14,684 nucleotides of DNA, taken from positions 1 to 14,684 of the forward strand of contig JAKFER010000070.1 of assembly GCA_036675565.1 (NCBI GenBank), given 5' to 3'. Positions 1 to 6,825 of this stretch are shown piece after piece (the first letter of the stretch is position 1; every line of letters starts with the position of its first letter). The position numbers and the translations under genes were made by a program. Below the pieces are notes generated by a model. The model had not been told where the DNA came from. It made no database searches and was given only the letters and a program-made list of their open reading frames with translations. The DNA comes from JACCYQ01 sp036675565. GTDB lineage: Bacteria > Bacteroidota > Bacteroidia > Chitinophagales > Chitinophagaceae.

Positions 1-218
1 AAAATAACTAAAGCATTTGCTCCGAGCATCAAGGCAACCCCTGCACCAACTGCTGGTGCCATCAGGCTTGTGGCAATTGTGCCAATTTGGACAAGTGCAT
101 CGATTCCGAAATTCGCACCGATATTTTTAATCAAAAGTCCAATACCCAGTGTCACGAAAATTCCCTGAGCGATTCCTGTTGAAGCTTTAAATACTCGCGG
201 CATGATATAGTCTTTCAT
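1..218 (-). CDS. PTS EIIC-like membrane transporter, N-terminal fragment (runs off window start)
   Basis: Reading the minus strand from the ATG at 218 gives 72 codons without a stop, open to the window edge, beginning MKDYIMPRVFKASTGIAQGI. The peptide is hydrophobic and glycine-rich: one membrane segment around residues 14-33, then alternating small and hydrophobic residues with an APAVGAG stretch around 56-62 and a second hydrophobic run after it. This is the look of the N-terminus of the PTS_EIIC_2-type permeases (membrane sugar-transport subunits) common in Firmicutes; I recognise the style, not a specific member, and the substrate cannot be told. An AAGAAGG ribosome binding site lies 8 bases before the ATG. 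It follows the lactate dehydrogenase fragment by 41 bases in the same direction, so the two probably come from one operon of the same source genome. Most of the protein lies outside the window. Confidence 0.55.
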   Translation of the reverse strand, partial: MKDYIMPRVFKASTGIAQGIFVTLGIGLLIKNIGANFGIDALVQIGTIATSLMAPAVGAGVALMLGANALVI

Positions 219-226
219 ATGTTGCG

Positions 227-233
227 CCTTCTT
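227..233 (-). promoter_or_regulatory. Shine-Dalgarno site for the EIIC-like gene
   Basis: The minus strand reads AAGAAGG, one base off AAGGAGG, with an 8-base spacer to the ATG at 218. It fixes the start of that gene. Such a well-placed site is normal in Firmicutes and unlike the other starts in this window, which supports a foreign origin of the first ~0.57 kb. Confidence 0.6.
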
Positions 234-259
234 TCTTGGAGTTAGTAGTATGAATGAGC

Positions 260-585
260 TTAAGCCAGTGCTGGAACTTTTTCTTCATAGCCAATGCTTG
301 TCATATAATCACGAAGTACAGCAGTCGACTTCTTAAATTTTGCCTGTTCTTCTTCATTCAGGCGGAGTTCGACGATATCTTTGATTCCTTCTCTTGTGAT
401 AATCGCAGGGACACCAGTGCAAAGATTTGTCTCACCGTACTCTCCATCCAACACACATGAGAGGGCTATGATTCTATGGTCATCATTGAAGATTGATTTT
501 GTGATGAAGGCAATCGCATTTCCGATTCCATAGTAAGTTGTTCCTTTGCGTTTCAGAATCTCAAAACCTACTTTTTTTACATCTT
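260..585 (-). other. ldh: L-lactate dehydrogenase C-terminal fragment fused in frame to nadC
   Basis: The last ~103 residues of the nadC frame are the C-terminal part of an NAD-dependent L-lactate dehydrogenase (pyruvate + NADH to lactate). Visible family marks are GFEILKRKGTTYYGIGNAIA (the KG-TYYGI helix near the substrate-specificity threonine), LDGEYGE, GVPAIITREGI and the closing amphipathic helix ending MTSIGYEEK. The nucleotide-binding half and catalytic His/Asp/Arg residues are absent, so it cannot work alone. The style resembles lactic-acid-bacterial enzymes. The join lies about 571-585, where the minus strand reads GATGTAAAAAAAGTAGG; both families have a charged helix here, so the exact base cannot be fixed. 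I list it apart from nadC because it has a different origin. Confidence 0.8.
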
Positions 586-1198
586 CCAAAGAACGGGTTT
601 CCACTTCAATTTTGAGTTCTTTATCATGCTGTTGAACATAAAGCCATGCCAATTCGATGGCCCTTTCTATTCCACCACAATAATCAATATGATTGTCTTT
701 TAGCATGATCATATCGTACAATCCAAAACGATGATTTATTCCACCGCCAATCCTTACCCCTTCTTTTTCAAGCAACCTGAAATTGGGAGTTGTTTTACGC
801 GTATCCAGTACCTGTGTTTTATATCCGGCTAAACGCTGTACATACATATTGGTCAATGTGGCAATACCGCTCATTCGCTGCATGCAATTCAATACAAGTC
901 TTTCACATTTTAAAATGGTATGTACATGCGCATTTACTTCAAATGCGATTTCACCAGGTTTCATTATATGGCCATCCTGCCTTATTACACGAAAGCCCAC
1001 ACCAGGTTCCATAAATCTGAATATTTTTTCAGCTACCGCTACCCCGGCCAAAATTCCTTCATCTTTAATTTTCAAAACAGCTTTACCTTTTGCATTGGCG
1101 TCAATGCAAGCAAGCGTTGAATGATCGCCATCTCCAATGTCTTCTGCTAATGCAGATTCAATCAGTTGGTTTAATTGTTCATCAAAATGCATATTCAT
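260..1198 (-). CDS. nadC: Nicotinate-nucleotide pyrophosphorylase (NadC), chimeric: C-terminus replaced by lactate dehydrogenase sequence
   Basis: NadC converts quinolinate and PRPP to nicotinate mononucleotide, CO2 and pyrophosphate in de novo NAD synthesis in the cytoplasm. Residues 1-~209 from the chosen start are clear NadC: an AEDIGDGDHST motif near the N-terminus, CERLVLNCMQRMSGIAT, then LDTRKTTPNFRLLEKEGVR, GGGINHRFGLYD and LKDNHI, which carry the Arg/Lys/His residues that bind quinolinate and PRPP. After EVETRSLEDVKKV the protein stops being NadC: about 75 residues of the catalytic barrel (the LDN and ASGGI segments) are missing and ~100 residues of L-lactate dehydrogenase follow in frame. 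The product should not be active as NadC. I start at 1198 (MNMHFDEQ; 1192 is the alternative) because the open frame's first ATG at 1255 lies inside the terminator at 1235-1260. The DUF4783 gene upstream is a usual Bacteroidota neighbour of nadC, so this half is native. Confidence 0.85.
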   Translation of the reverse strand: MNMHFDEQLNQLIESALAEDIGDGDHSTLACIDANAKGKAVLKIKDEGILAGVAVAEKIFRFMEPGVGFRVIRQDGHIMKPGEIAFEVNAHVHTILKCERLVLNCMQRMSGIATLTNMYVQRLAGYKTQVLDTRKTTPNFRLLEKEGVRIGGGINHRFGLYDMIMLKDNHIDYCGGIERAIELAWLYVQQHDKELKIEVETRSLEDVKKVGFEILKRKGTTYYGIGNAIAFITKSIFNDDHRIIALSCVLDGEYGETNLCTGVPAIITREGIKDIVELRLNEEEQAKFKKSTAVLRDYMTSIGYEEKVPALA

Positions 1199-1234
1199 AC
1201 CTGCAAATCTATACAATAGAAATATGGCTGGCAT

Positions 1235-1260
1235 AAAAAAAGCCCTGCGATGCAAGGCTT
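1235..1260 (-). terminator. Intrinsic terminator after the DUF4783 gene
   Basis: On the minus strand an 8-base-pair stem, AGCCTTGC with GCAGGGCT (bases 1252-1259 and 1241-1248, one G-T pair), closes a 3-base loop and is followed by a run of T (1235-1241). It sits 21 bases after the DUF4783 stop and before nadC, so it ends the upstream transcript. It also argues against a nadC start at 1255. Confidence 0.75.
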
Positions 1261-1280
1261 AAAATATAGTTAATGAAAAA

Positions 1281-1673
1281 TTAATCTAATGGTTGAAATC
1301 TTATTTCGCCCATTACCTGCTTATCCGCTTTTGGTTTCATAAAAACAGTTGTTCGATAACTGCCTGTTTTAGTATGTAACGTTCCAATACAGAATTGGCG
1401 TCCACCCTGGTCACCTTTATGTTTCAGCTCAAAGCTTTTAATAGCATTATTGTTAAAAAAATCTTTTAAAATAATTCCCGCCTGGGCTTTACTATAACTG
1501 TCACTTTTATCGGGTAAAGATATTTCAACATTGCCGTCTATATAACGGGATATTCCGGATGCATTACCTGTGCGCAAAGCATTGATAATATCATCTATTC
1601 CGCTCTGGGAAGATGAAAAGGAGGTAAAAATGAAACCTGCCGTAATCAGTAAAAAAGTAAAAATTGATTTCAT
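1281..1673 (-). CDS. DUF4783 family secreted protein
   Basis: This 130-residue protein has a signal peptide (MKSIFTFLLITAGFIFTSF, cleaved about residue 22-24) and a small alpha/beta domain (IDDIINALRTGNASGISRYI, then VEISLPDKSDSYSKAQAGI and the end MGEIRFQPLD). This matches DUF4783, a Bacteroidota family thought to have an NTF2-like fold; the pattern 'helix, NVEISLPD, YSKAQA, LKDFF' is diagnostic to my eye. Function is unknown; it should act in the periplasm or be secreted. There is no lipobox and no clear catalytic residue. It is divergent from gpmI (194 bases between starts) and lies upstream of nadC, an arrangement common in this phylum, but a terminator separates it from nadC so they are probably not one transcript. 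Length is normal for the family. Confidence 0.75.
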   Translation of the reverse strand: MKSIFTFLLITAGFIFTSFSSSQSGIDDIINALRTGNASGISRYIDGNVEISLPDKSDSYSKAQAGIILKDFFNNNAIKSFELKHKGDQGGRQFCIGTLHTKTGSYRTTVFMKPKADKQVMGEIRFQPLD

Positions 1674-1805
1674 AAAAACTTAGTTTTCTGGGGGATATTA
1701 GTCGAAAAGTATGCCATTGTTACCGGATCATTCATCAGACCTACTAAAGTAATAAAAACCAACCTGTTTTTATAGCTTTTCTGGTTTTTGATTAAATGAA
1801 AGTAG

Positions 1806-1835
1806 TTTTACAGGAAGAATAAAAATATATGTTTG
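1806..1835 (+). promoter_or_regulatory. Candidate promoter for gpmI
   Basis: TATGTTTG at 1828-1835 matches the Bacteroidota -7 consensus TAnnTTTG exactly and lies 32 bases before the gpmI ATG. The upstream element is poor: TTTT at 1806-1809, 18 bases away, instead of TTTG at 19. The position is right for the gene, but the match is only half convincing. Confidence 0.35.
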
Positions 1836-1867
1836 TCTAAATTCCTGAAAAACAATTTTTTACTAAT

Positions 1868-3406
1868 ATGCCTCAAAAAAAGATAATTCTTGTTATTATG
1901 GATGGTTGGGGGCTGGGGAAAGTTGCATCCGCAGATGCCATTTTACAAGCCCGTACACCTTTTGTTGACTCTTTATATAAAAAATTCCCTAACACTACCC
2001 TTATGACTTGCGGAGAAGCTGTTGGTTTACCCGACGGGCAAATGGGCAATTCAGAAGTAGGTCATTTAAACCTGGGTGCAGGCCGTATTGTTTACCAGGA
2101 ATTACAGCGTATCAATGTTGCTATCAGGGAGGGCGAATTGGCTCAAAATGCCGTTTTTAATAATGCACTTGAATATGCCAGGGCAAATAACAAACCCCTT
2201 CATTTAATGGGTTTAGTGAGTGATGGTGGGGTTCATTCACATATTGAACACCTGAAAGCCATTACGTCTTTATGTGCAAAAAATAAAATTGAACAGGTTT
2301 TTATCCATGCTTTTACAGATGGTCGCGATACAGACCCAAAAAGCGGGGTGCATTATATCACCCAATTACAGGAACATTTAGATGTTACCACAGGTCAGAT
2401 TGCCAGTATAAGTGGCCGTTATTATGCTATGGACAGGGATAAAAGATGGGAAAGAATTAAACTGGCTTATGATGTTTTGGTAAATGGCGTTGGAGAAAAG
2501 TCCACAAATGCAATTGATACTTTAAAAACTTCTTACGCGGATAATATAACAGATGAATTTATAAAACCTGCAAATATCACGGGTTCCAATGGTAAACCAT
2601 TAGCGCTTATACAGCCTGGTGATGCTGTTATCTGTTTTAATTTCCGAACTGATCGTTGCAGGGAAATTACACAGGTCCTAACACAAATTGATCTGCCAGA
2701 ACATCATATGCATAAGTTGCCATTGCATTATACCACCATGACTGAATATGATAAAACGTATCAGCATGTTAATGTAATATTTGAAAGTGACAATTTGAAT
2801 AACACATTAGGTGCGGTGCTTGAAAAATATAATTGTAAGCAAATCAGGATTGCCGAAACAGAAAAATATCCGCATGTTTCATTTTTCTTTAGTGGTGGCA
2901 GGGAAAATCCCTTTGAAGGAGAAAAACGAATTATGATCCCATCACCTAAAGTTGCCACTTACGATCTGCAGCCAGAAATGAGTGCCAATGAAGTTACAGA
3001 AGCAATTTTACCTGAGATTCAGAAAAAAGAAGCCGATTTTATTTGCCTCAATTTTGCAAATACCGATATGGTAGGACATACTGGGGTTTGGGATGCTGTG
3101 ATAAAAGCAGCAGAGACAGTAGATGCCTGCGTGAATAAAATTGTAACTTCGGCTTTGCATAACGGTTATACAGTTTTCCTGACTGCAGATCATGGTAATG
3201 CGGATTTTATGATCAATGCGGATGGCACACCCAACACTGCGCATTCTTTAAATCCAGTGCCATTTTTCATAATTGATAATGAGTGGAGAGGATCAATAAA
3301 ACCCGGAAAACTCGGCGATCTTGCTCCTACTATACTTCACATGATGAACATCCCAATCCCTGAAGAAATGAATGGCGAAATACTCATAAATCCTAATCAC
3401 ATTTAA
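1868..3406 (+). CDS. gpmI: 2,3-bisphosphoglycerate-independent phosphoglycerate mutase
   Basis: This cytoplasmic glycolytic/gluconeogenic enzyme interconverts 3- and 2-phosphoglycerate using two metal ions (usually manganese) and a phosphoserine intermediate. The 512-residue length is typical. The metal and catalytic set is complete: Asp12 in IMDGWGLG, the phosphorylated Ser62 in GQMGNSEVGHLN, Asp400 and His404 in NTDMVGHTG, Asp441-His442 in TADHGNAD, and His459 in TAHSLNPVPF. The inserted transferase domain (about residues 78-310) carries VHSHIEHL, GRDTDP, GRYYAMDRDKRW and NFRTDRCREI, the substrate-binding histidine, aspartate and arginines. I take the ATG at 1868, which starts directly before the conserved first strand KKIILVIMDG. 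A -7-like TATGTTTG lies 32 bases upstream. The haem-binding-domain gene follows after only 9 bases, so the two are probably co-transcribed. Confidence 0.97.
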   Translation: MPQKKIILVIMDGWGLGKVASADAILQARTPFVDSLYKKFPNTTLMTCGEAVGLPDGQMGNSEVGHLNLGAGRIVYQELQRINVAIREGELAQNAVFNNALEYARANNKPLHLMGLVSDGGVHSHIEHLKAITSLCAKNKIEQVFIHAFTDGRDTDPKSGVHYITQLQEHLDVTTGQIASISGRYYAMDRDKRWERIKLAYDVLVNGVGEKSTNAIDTLKTSYADNITDEFIKPANITGSNGKPLALIQPGDAVICFNFRTDRCREITQVLTQIDLPEHHMHKLPLHYTTMTEYDKTYQHVNVIFESDNLNNTLGAVLEKYNCKQIRIAETEKYPHVSFFFSGGRENPFEGEKRIMIPSPKVATYDLQPEMSANEVTEAILPEIQKKEADFICLNFANTDMVGHTGVWDAVIKAAETVDACVNKIVTSALHNGYTVFLTADHGNADFMINADGTPNTAHSLNPVPFFIIDNEWRGSIKPGKLGDLAPTILHMMNIPIPEEMNGEILINPNHI

Positions 3407-3415
3407 AATACAATT

Positions 3416-3895
3416 ATGCTAAAGAAAATCCTGATTATCTTATTAGTTGTATTAGTAATTATCCAGTTCATCAGGCCTGAGAAAAATTTAGCCAGTGATG
3501 TACCACAGGCTAATGCTATTCAAAATAAATATGCAATGCCTGCGGAAATTGATAATATTTTCAAAACTTCATGCAACGATTGCCACAGCAATCATACAAA
3601 CTATCCATGGTACAGTAATATACAGCCAGTGGCCTGGTGGTTAGATTCGCATATAAACGATGGCAAAAAAGATTTTAACGTTGATGAATTTTTAAGTTAT
3701 GATCAAAAAAAACAGGATCATAAAATGGAAGAAGTTATAGAAATGATAGAAAATAAGGAAATGCCACTCAATTCATATACATGGATCCATCGGGAAGCGG
3801 ATATTACCGATGAACAACGAACGGCGCTAATTAACTGGGCTAAAGATGTTCGCAGACAGATTAATTACCAACCCACGACAGCCTCAAATCATTAA
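3416..3895 (+). CDS. Haem-binding domain protein with a CxxCH motif, membrane-anchored
   Basis: The protein has 159 residues. Residues 3-19 (KKILIILLVVLVIIQFI) form one membrane anchor or uncleaved signal; the rest should be periplasmic. SCNDCHSNHTNYPWYSNIQP carries a c-type haem attachment motif, Cys53-x-x-Cys56-His57, followed by the NYPWY and PVAWWLDSHI segments that mark the Bacteroidota 'haem-binding domain' family (Haem_bd). MPLNSYTWIHREADIT near residues 118-133 includes a Met and a His that could supply the second haem ligand; this is inference. Its role is probably electron transfer or redox sensing in the periplasm, but no partner is known to me. It starts 9 bases after gpmI, which suggests a shared transcript, though no functional tie to phosphoglycerate mutase is obvious. 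No terminator is evident directly after it. Confidence 0.8.
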   Translation: MLKKILIILLVVLVIIQFIRPEKNLASDVPQANAIQNKYAMPAEIDNIFKTSCNDCHSNHTNYPWYSNIQPVAWWLDSHINDGKKDFNVDEFLSYDQKKQDHKMEEVIEMIENKEMPLNSYTWIHREADITDEQRTALINWAKDVRRQINYQPTTASNH

Positions 3896-3937
3896 ACATC
3901 ACTTTTCGGTTTATCATTGGTGTTATATGGTTTCATA

Positions 3938-3969
3938 CTTGAATTTATTACGGCTTCTTGAATTTATTA
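3938..3969. repeat. 13-base direct repeat in the gap before the sigma-factor gene
   Basis: CTTGAATTTATTA occurs at 3938-3950 and again at 3957-3969, a 19-base period, in the 226-base gap between the haem-binding gene and the ECF sigma gene. The gap is A/T-rich and I find no clear promoter, terminator hairpin or open frame in it. The repeat could be a regulator site or chance. Confidence 0.45.
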
Positions 3970-4121
3970 ATTAGGAATACCCTACCATAAAACTAATTAC
4001 AGTTTCCCCGAATAGCCTTATGGGACTAATTTAAGGCATTGAATCGCAGAGAAAAATTTGCAGGTTGATGCAGCATTCATTAATGAAAATTGTCTAAATT
4101 ACAGGCAACCCAAGGAATTAT

Positions 4122-4706
4122 ATGACCGAGGAAGCCATTTTAAAAGGTTGTTTGGAAAATGATGCAACAGCACAGCGGGAACTTTACAATAAGTTCAGTC
4201 CCAAAATGTTATCTGTATGTTATCGTTTTGCGCATAACCGGGAGGATGCAGAAGATATGCTGCAGGAAGGATTTATAAAGGTTTTCACCCAGATTCATTC
4301 TTTTGAAAACCGGGGAGCATTTGAAGGTTGGATCAGGAGGATTATTGTTCATACCTGCATCAACATTTTAAAGAAGAATAAAAAATTTAATGAAAGTGTT
4401 GATATCATTCATGCAACTGGTTTACAGGTAAGAGAAGAAACTGTGCCATCTGTTATACAGGCTAAGCAAGTTGTAGAATGTATCAGGATGTTGCCCATAG
4501 GTTATCGGACTGTTTTGAATCTGTACGCCATAGAAGGTTATTCTCACCGGGAAATTGCCGGGATGCTTGGAATAGAAGAAAGTACCAGTCGATCGCAGTA
4601 CACCCGGGCAAAAGCGATGTTGGAGGATATATTGGTGAGAAAGAAGATTTTACAAAACCCAAAACAAAATGTTTCGCTGTTAGGAGGAATGACGCGAAAA
4701 TATTAA
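4122..4706 (+). CDS. RNA polymerase ECF-type sigma-70 factor
   Basis: This 194-residue protein has the two-domain layout of ECF (group 4) sigma factors. Region 2 spans about residues 21-88: LYNKFSPKMLSVCYRFAHNREDAEDMLQEGFIKVF binds core polymerase and the -10 element, and FENRGAFEGWIRRIIVHTCINIL is the conserved 2.3-2.4 helix. Region 4 spans about 118-170: LPIGYRTVLNLYAIEGYSHREIAGMLGI is the helix-turn-helix that reads the -35 element, followed by the typical S-x-S-Q-Y-x-R-A-K-A-M-L tail. No region 1 or 3 is present. It directs transcription of an unknown regulon. The gene for a membrane-anchored protein follows after 23 bases, the usual place for the cognate regulator, so the pair is probably one operon. 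Such sigma factors are numerous in Bacteroidota, and sequence alone does not say what signal it answers. The start at 4122 gives the standard N-terminus. Confidence 0.93.
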   Translation: MTEEAILKGCLENDATAQRELYNKFSPKMLSVCYRFAHNREDAEDMLQEGFIKVFTQIHSFENRGAFEGWIRRIIVHTCINILKKNKKFNESVDIIHATGLQVREETVPSVIQAKQVVECIRMLPIGYRTVLNLYAIEGYSHREIAGMLGIEESTSRSQYTRAKAMLEDILVRKKILQNPKQNVSLLGGMTRKY

Positions 4707-4729
4707 TCCGCCCAAAATGTTAACTGATT

Positions 4730-6061
4730 ATGGAGAGAAATAATAATGATGTGAATTTTGAAGATTTCATAAAAAAAACAGCCGATCAGTATCGCATGTA
4801 CCCTTCCGAGGATGTATGGAATGGGGTACATCGAACGTTGCATCCACGTAAAAAGTGGTATGGTTTCGGCCTGGGATTACTACTCGTAGGCTCTGGTTTA
4901 TCTGTTATGTTATTAGTAAATACCAAAAAGACCAATCTTAAAGAAATCAGTGAAGCCAAACCTGTACAAACTGAACAACCCATTACTAAAATTAATACAA
5001 ATGATATTGCTTCGGCTATACCAAAAACCAGCAGTCCTGGTAACTTGTTGACCACAACTCCAGGCCAGGTAAAAACAGTGGATCCTTCTAACAACTTATT
5101 TATTTCATTACCTGGAGCAACAGTTAATAATGAAGATTTAGCTATTCAAAATACTTTACCGGTTGCAAGTCTCAATTTATCTGATGAAGCAACTGATCAA
5201 AATGAATATTATCACGGTATAAAGAATAAGCAAACAGCGGGGAATTTCAAAACAAGTGAGCCTGCAAATGAAAATCTTTTGCTTACACCTTTAACCATTG
5301 AAAGTGTACTTAATACTTATAGCAGGATAAAAAGAAAAAATAAATTACTATTCCAGGTATTCTTTACACCAACTGTTAGCTACCGTAAGCTTACAGAAAA
5401 CAAGTCGTTTTTACAATCGGCCCCGGCTAATTTACCTCCTAGTTATTCTGCACTTTATAATATAAATAATGTTGTAACACATAAACCTGACATGGGTCTT
5501 GAGTTAGGAGTTAATGCAAAATACCCCATTACAAAATCTATTAACGCTAAGGCAGGATTACAGTTTAATATGACCCGTTATGAGATTAAAGCTTTTAATA
5601 ATCCAACAGAAATTGCCACTATTGCATTAAACACCGGACGTCGAATAGAATCTTTAAATACGGTAAGTAATTATAGGAATTTTAATGGAGGCAAAGCTGA
5701 TTGGTTGAAGAATTTTTACTTCCAGGTTTCTTTACCTGTAGGCGCTGAAATAAATCTTATACAAGATGAAAAAATTGCTTTCGGTATAGGCAGCACAATT
5801 CAGCCAACATATGTCTTAGGAGATAGAGCATACCTGATATCGAGTGATTATAAAAATTATTCAGAGGTTCCCTGGTTAATCAGACGTTGGAACGTGAATA
5901 CAAGTATAGAAACTTATGTAGCCTATTCTACCGGCAAGCTTAACTGGCAGGTAGGTCCGCAAGTCAGGTATCAAATATTATCAAGCTTTGTAGACAAATA
6001 CCCTGTTAAGGAAAATCTTTTTGATTTTGGTTTAAAAGTGGGTATCGGTTTAAATGAGTAG
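4730..6061 (+). CDS. Single-span membrane protein with beta-barrel-like C-terminus, sigma-factor partner
   Basis: I do not recognise a named family. The 443 residues divide into a short N-terminal tail (1-42, with NFEDFIKKTADQYRMYPSEDVW), one membrane segment (about 43-63, WYGFGLGLLLVGSGLSVMLLV), a long Asn/Thr/Pro/Ser-rich linker (about 64-195) and a C-terminal region (about 200-443) of alternating-residue strands such as LLFQVFFTPTVSYRKL, MGLELGVNAKYPI, NFYFQVSLPVGAEI, KIAFGIGSTIQPTYVLGD and LFDFGLKVGIGL. That end looks like the outer-membrane beta-barrel domains of Bacteroidota. The tail with 'PSEDVW' resembles the cytoplasmic tails of membrane proteins encoded after ECF sigma genes in this phylum. 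Inference: the tail may bind the sigma factor 23 bases upstream. An anti-sigma role is not shown; no zinc-binding HxxxCxxC motif is present. An intrinsic terminator follows 24 bases after the stop. Confidence 0.7.
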   Translation: MERNNNDVNFEDFIKKTADQYRMYPSEDVWNGVHRTLHPRKKWYGFGLGLLLVGSGLSVMLLVNTKKTNLKEISEAKPVQTEQPITKINTNDIASAIPKTSSPGNLLTTTPGQVKTVDPSNNLFISLPGATVNNEDLAIQNTLPVASLNLSDEATDQNEYYHGIKNKQTAGNFKTSEPANENLLLTPLTIESVLNTYSRIKRKNKLLFQVFFTPTVSYRKLTENKSFLQSAPANLPPSYSALYNINNVVTHKPDMGLELGVNAKYPITKSINAKAGLQFNMTRYEIKAFNNPTEIATIALNTGRRIESLNTVSNYRNFNGGKADWLKNFYFQVSLPVGAEINLIQDEKIAFGIGSTIQPTYVLGDRAYLISSDYKNYSEVPWLIRRWNVNTSIETYVAYSTGKLNWQVGPQVRYQILSSFVDKYPVKENLFDFGLKVGIGLNE

Positions 6062-6084
6062 CCAACACTATCTGCTTTGTTAGG

Positions 6085-6114
6085 GCCCCGCATATTATTG
6101 TGGGGCTTTTTTTT
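6085..6114 (+). terminator. Intrinsic terminator after the sigma-factor operon
   Basis: GCCCCGCA (6085-6092) pairs with TGTGGGGC (6099-6106, one G-T pair) around the loop TATTAT, followed by eight T (6107-6114). It lies 24 bases after the stop of the 443-residue membrane protein and closes the sigma-factor transcript. The remaining gap to 6230 is A/T-rich and I see no firm promoter in it. Confidence 0.88.
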
Positions 6115-6230
6115 ATTAAAATGGAATTCAGCTAATTTTACTTCTTAGAACTAAATTTTGATTTAAAATAAAAACTAATTCAAATCTCTTAAATTTTAGG
6201 ATCAGACATATCCAAACCCTGACTAATAAA

Positions 6231-6809
6231 ATGAAAAATAATTACATGAAAAAAGGTTACCCGTTTTTTATTTTACTTACCCTGGTATTATGTATAGCCT
6301 GTAAAAGCAAAGAAGATGAAAAGGAAAGGTATTTCCCCGTAATTTCCTTTTTAAATAGCCAGGTGGCCAATGTCGATACTTCTGTATATGCCATTAAAAA
6401 AATCATTATCCAGGATTCGGTTTCAGATACCAGTTTTGTTCCCCGGGAAGAATTCAGAGAATTAGCAAAAGACTTTTTGGATGCACCGGACCTCACCCAA
6501 AAAAAGTACAAAGAAAAATATACAGAATCCGAGTATTATGATGACATACTTAAAAAAGTAATTATTACCTATACACCGGTTGGCAAGGACGAGGAATTAC
6601 AAAGGCAGGAAATTCATATAACCCCAGGAAATGGTGAAGAAGATAAGATCAGTACTATCATTCTGAATCGTTACAAGGCAAATAAAGACAGTACAGTTCA
6701 AAGAAGATTATTATGGCAGGTTAATGAAAGATTCCAGGTGGTAACTACCATTCAAAAAGCCGGTGTGCCAGAATATACAACGACAATGAAAGTAATTTGG
6801 AATAACTAA
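6231..6809 (+). CDS. Hypothetical lipoprotein upstream of uvrC
   Basis: The family is not recognised. The 192-residue protein begins with a lipoprotein signal: basic residues at 2-8, a hydrophobic core (PFFILLTLVLCIA) and a candidate lipidated Cys24 in LCIACKSKED; the first Cys (21) fits less well. The mature part is polar and rich in Lys, Glu and Asp, with predicted strands such as DTSVYAIKKIIIQDSVSDTSF, KVIITYTPVG, RRLLWQVNERFQVVTTIQK and the end YTTTMKVIWNN, so it may be a small beta-sandwich on the periplasmic side of a membrane. The start could be 6231 or the in-frame ATG at 6246 (MKKGYPFF); both keep the signal. It ends 16 bases before uvrC in the same direction, so it probably shares a transcript with it, but nothing ties it to DNA repair. 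Confidence 0.65.
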   Translation: MKNNYMKKGYPFFILLTLVLCIACKSKEDEKERYFPVISFLNSQVANVDTSVYAIKKIIIQDSVSDTSFVPREEFRELAKDFLDAPDLTQKKYKEKYTESEYYDDILKKVIITYTPVGKDEELQRQEIHITPGNGEEDKISTIILNRYKANKDSTVQRRLLWQVNERFQVVTTIQKAGVPEYTTTMKVIWNN

Positions 6810-6825
6810 TAAAACATTTGTGTGA

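Noticed and set aside
783..1124. Plus-strand open frames opposite nadC
   Set aside because: They are antisense to a clearly conserved NadC sequence, with Cys/Ser-rich composition typical of shadow frames.
260..1255. nadC-ldh as a novel bifunctional enzyme
   Set aside because: Both halves lack catalytic parts of their domains, so a working fusion enzyme is implausible.
6140..6175. TAAATTTTG upstream of the lipoprotein gene as a -7 promoter element
   Set aside because: The spacer inside the motif is one base too long and no TTTG lies 19 bases upstream.
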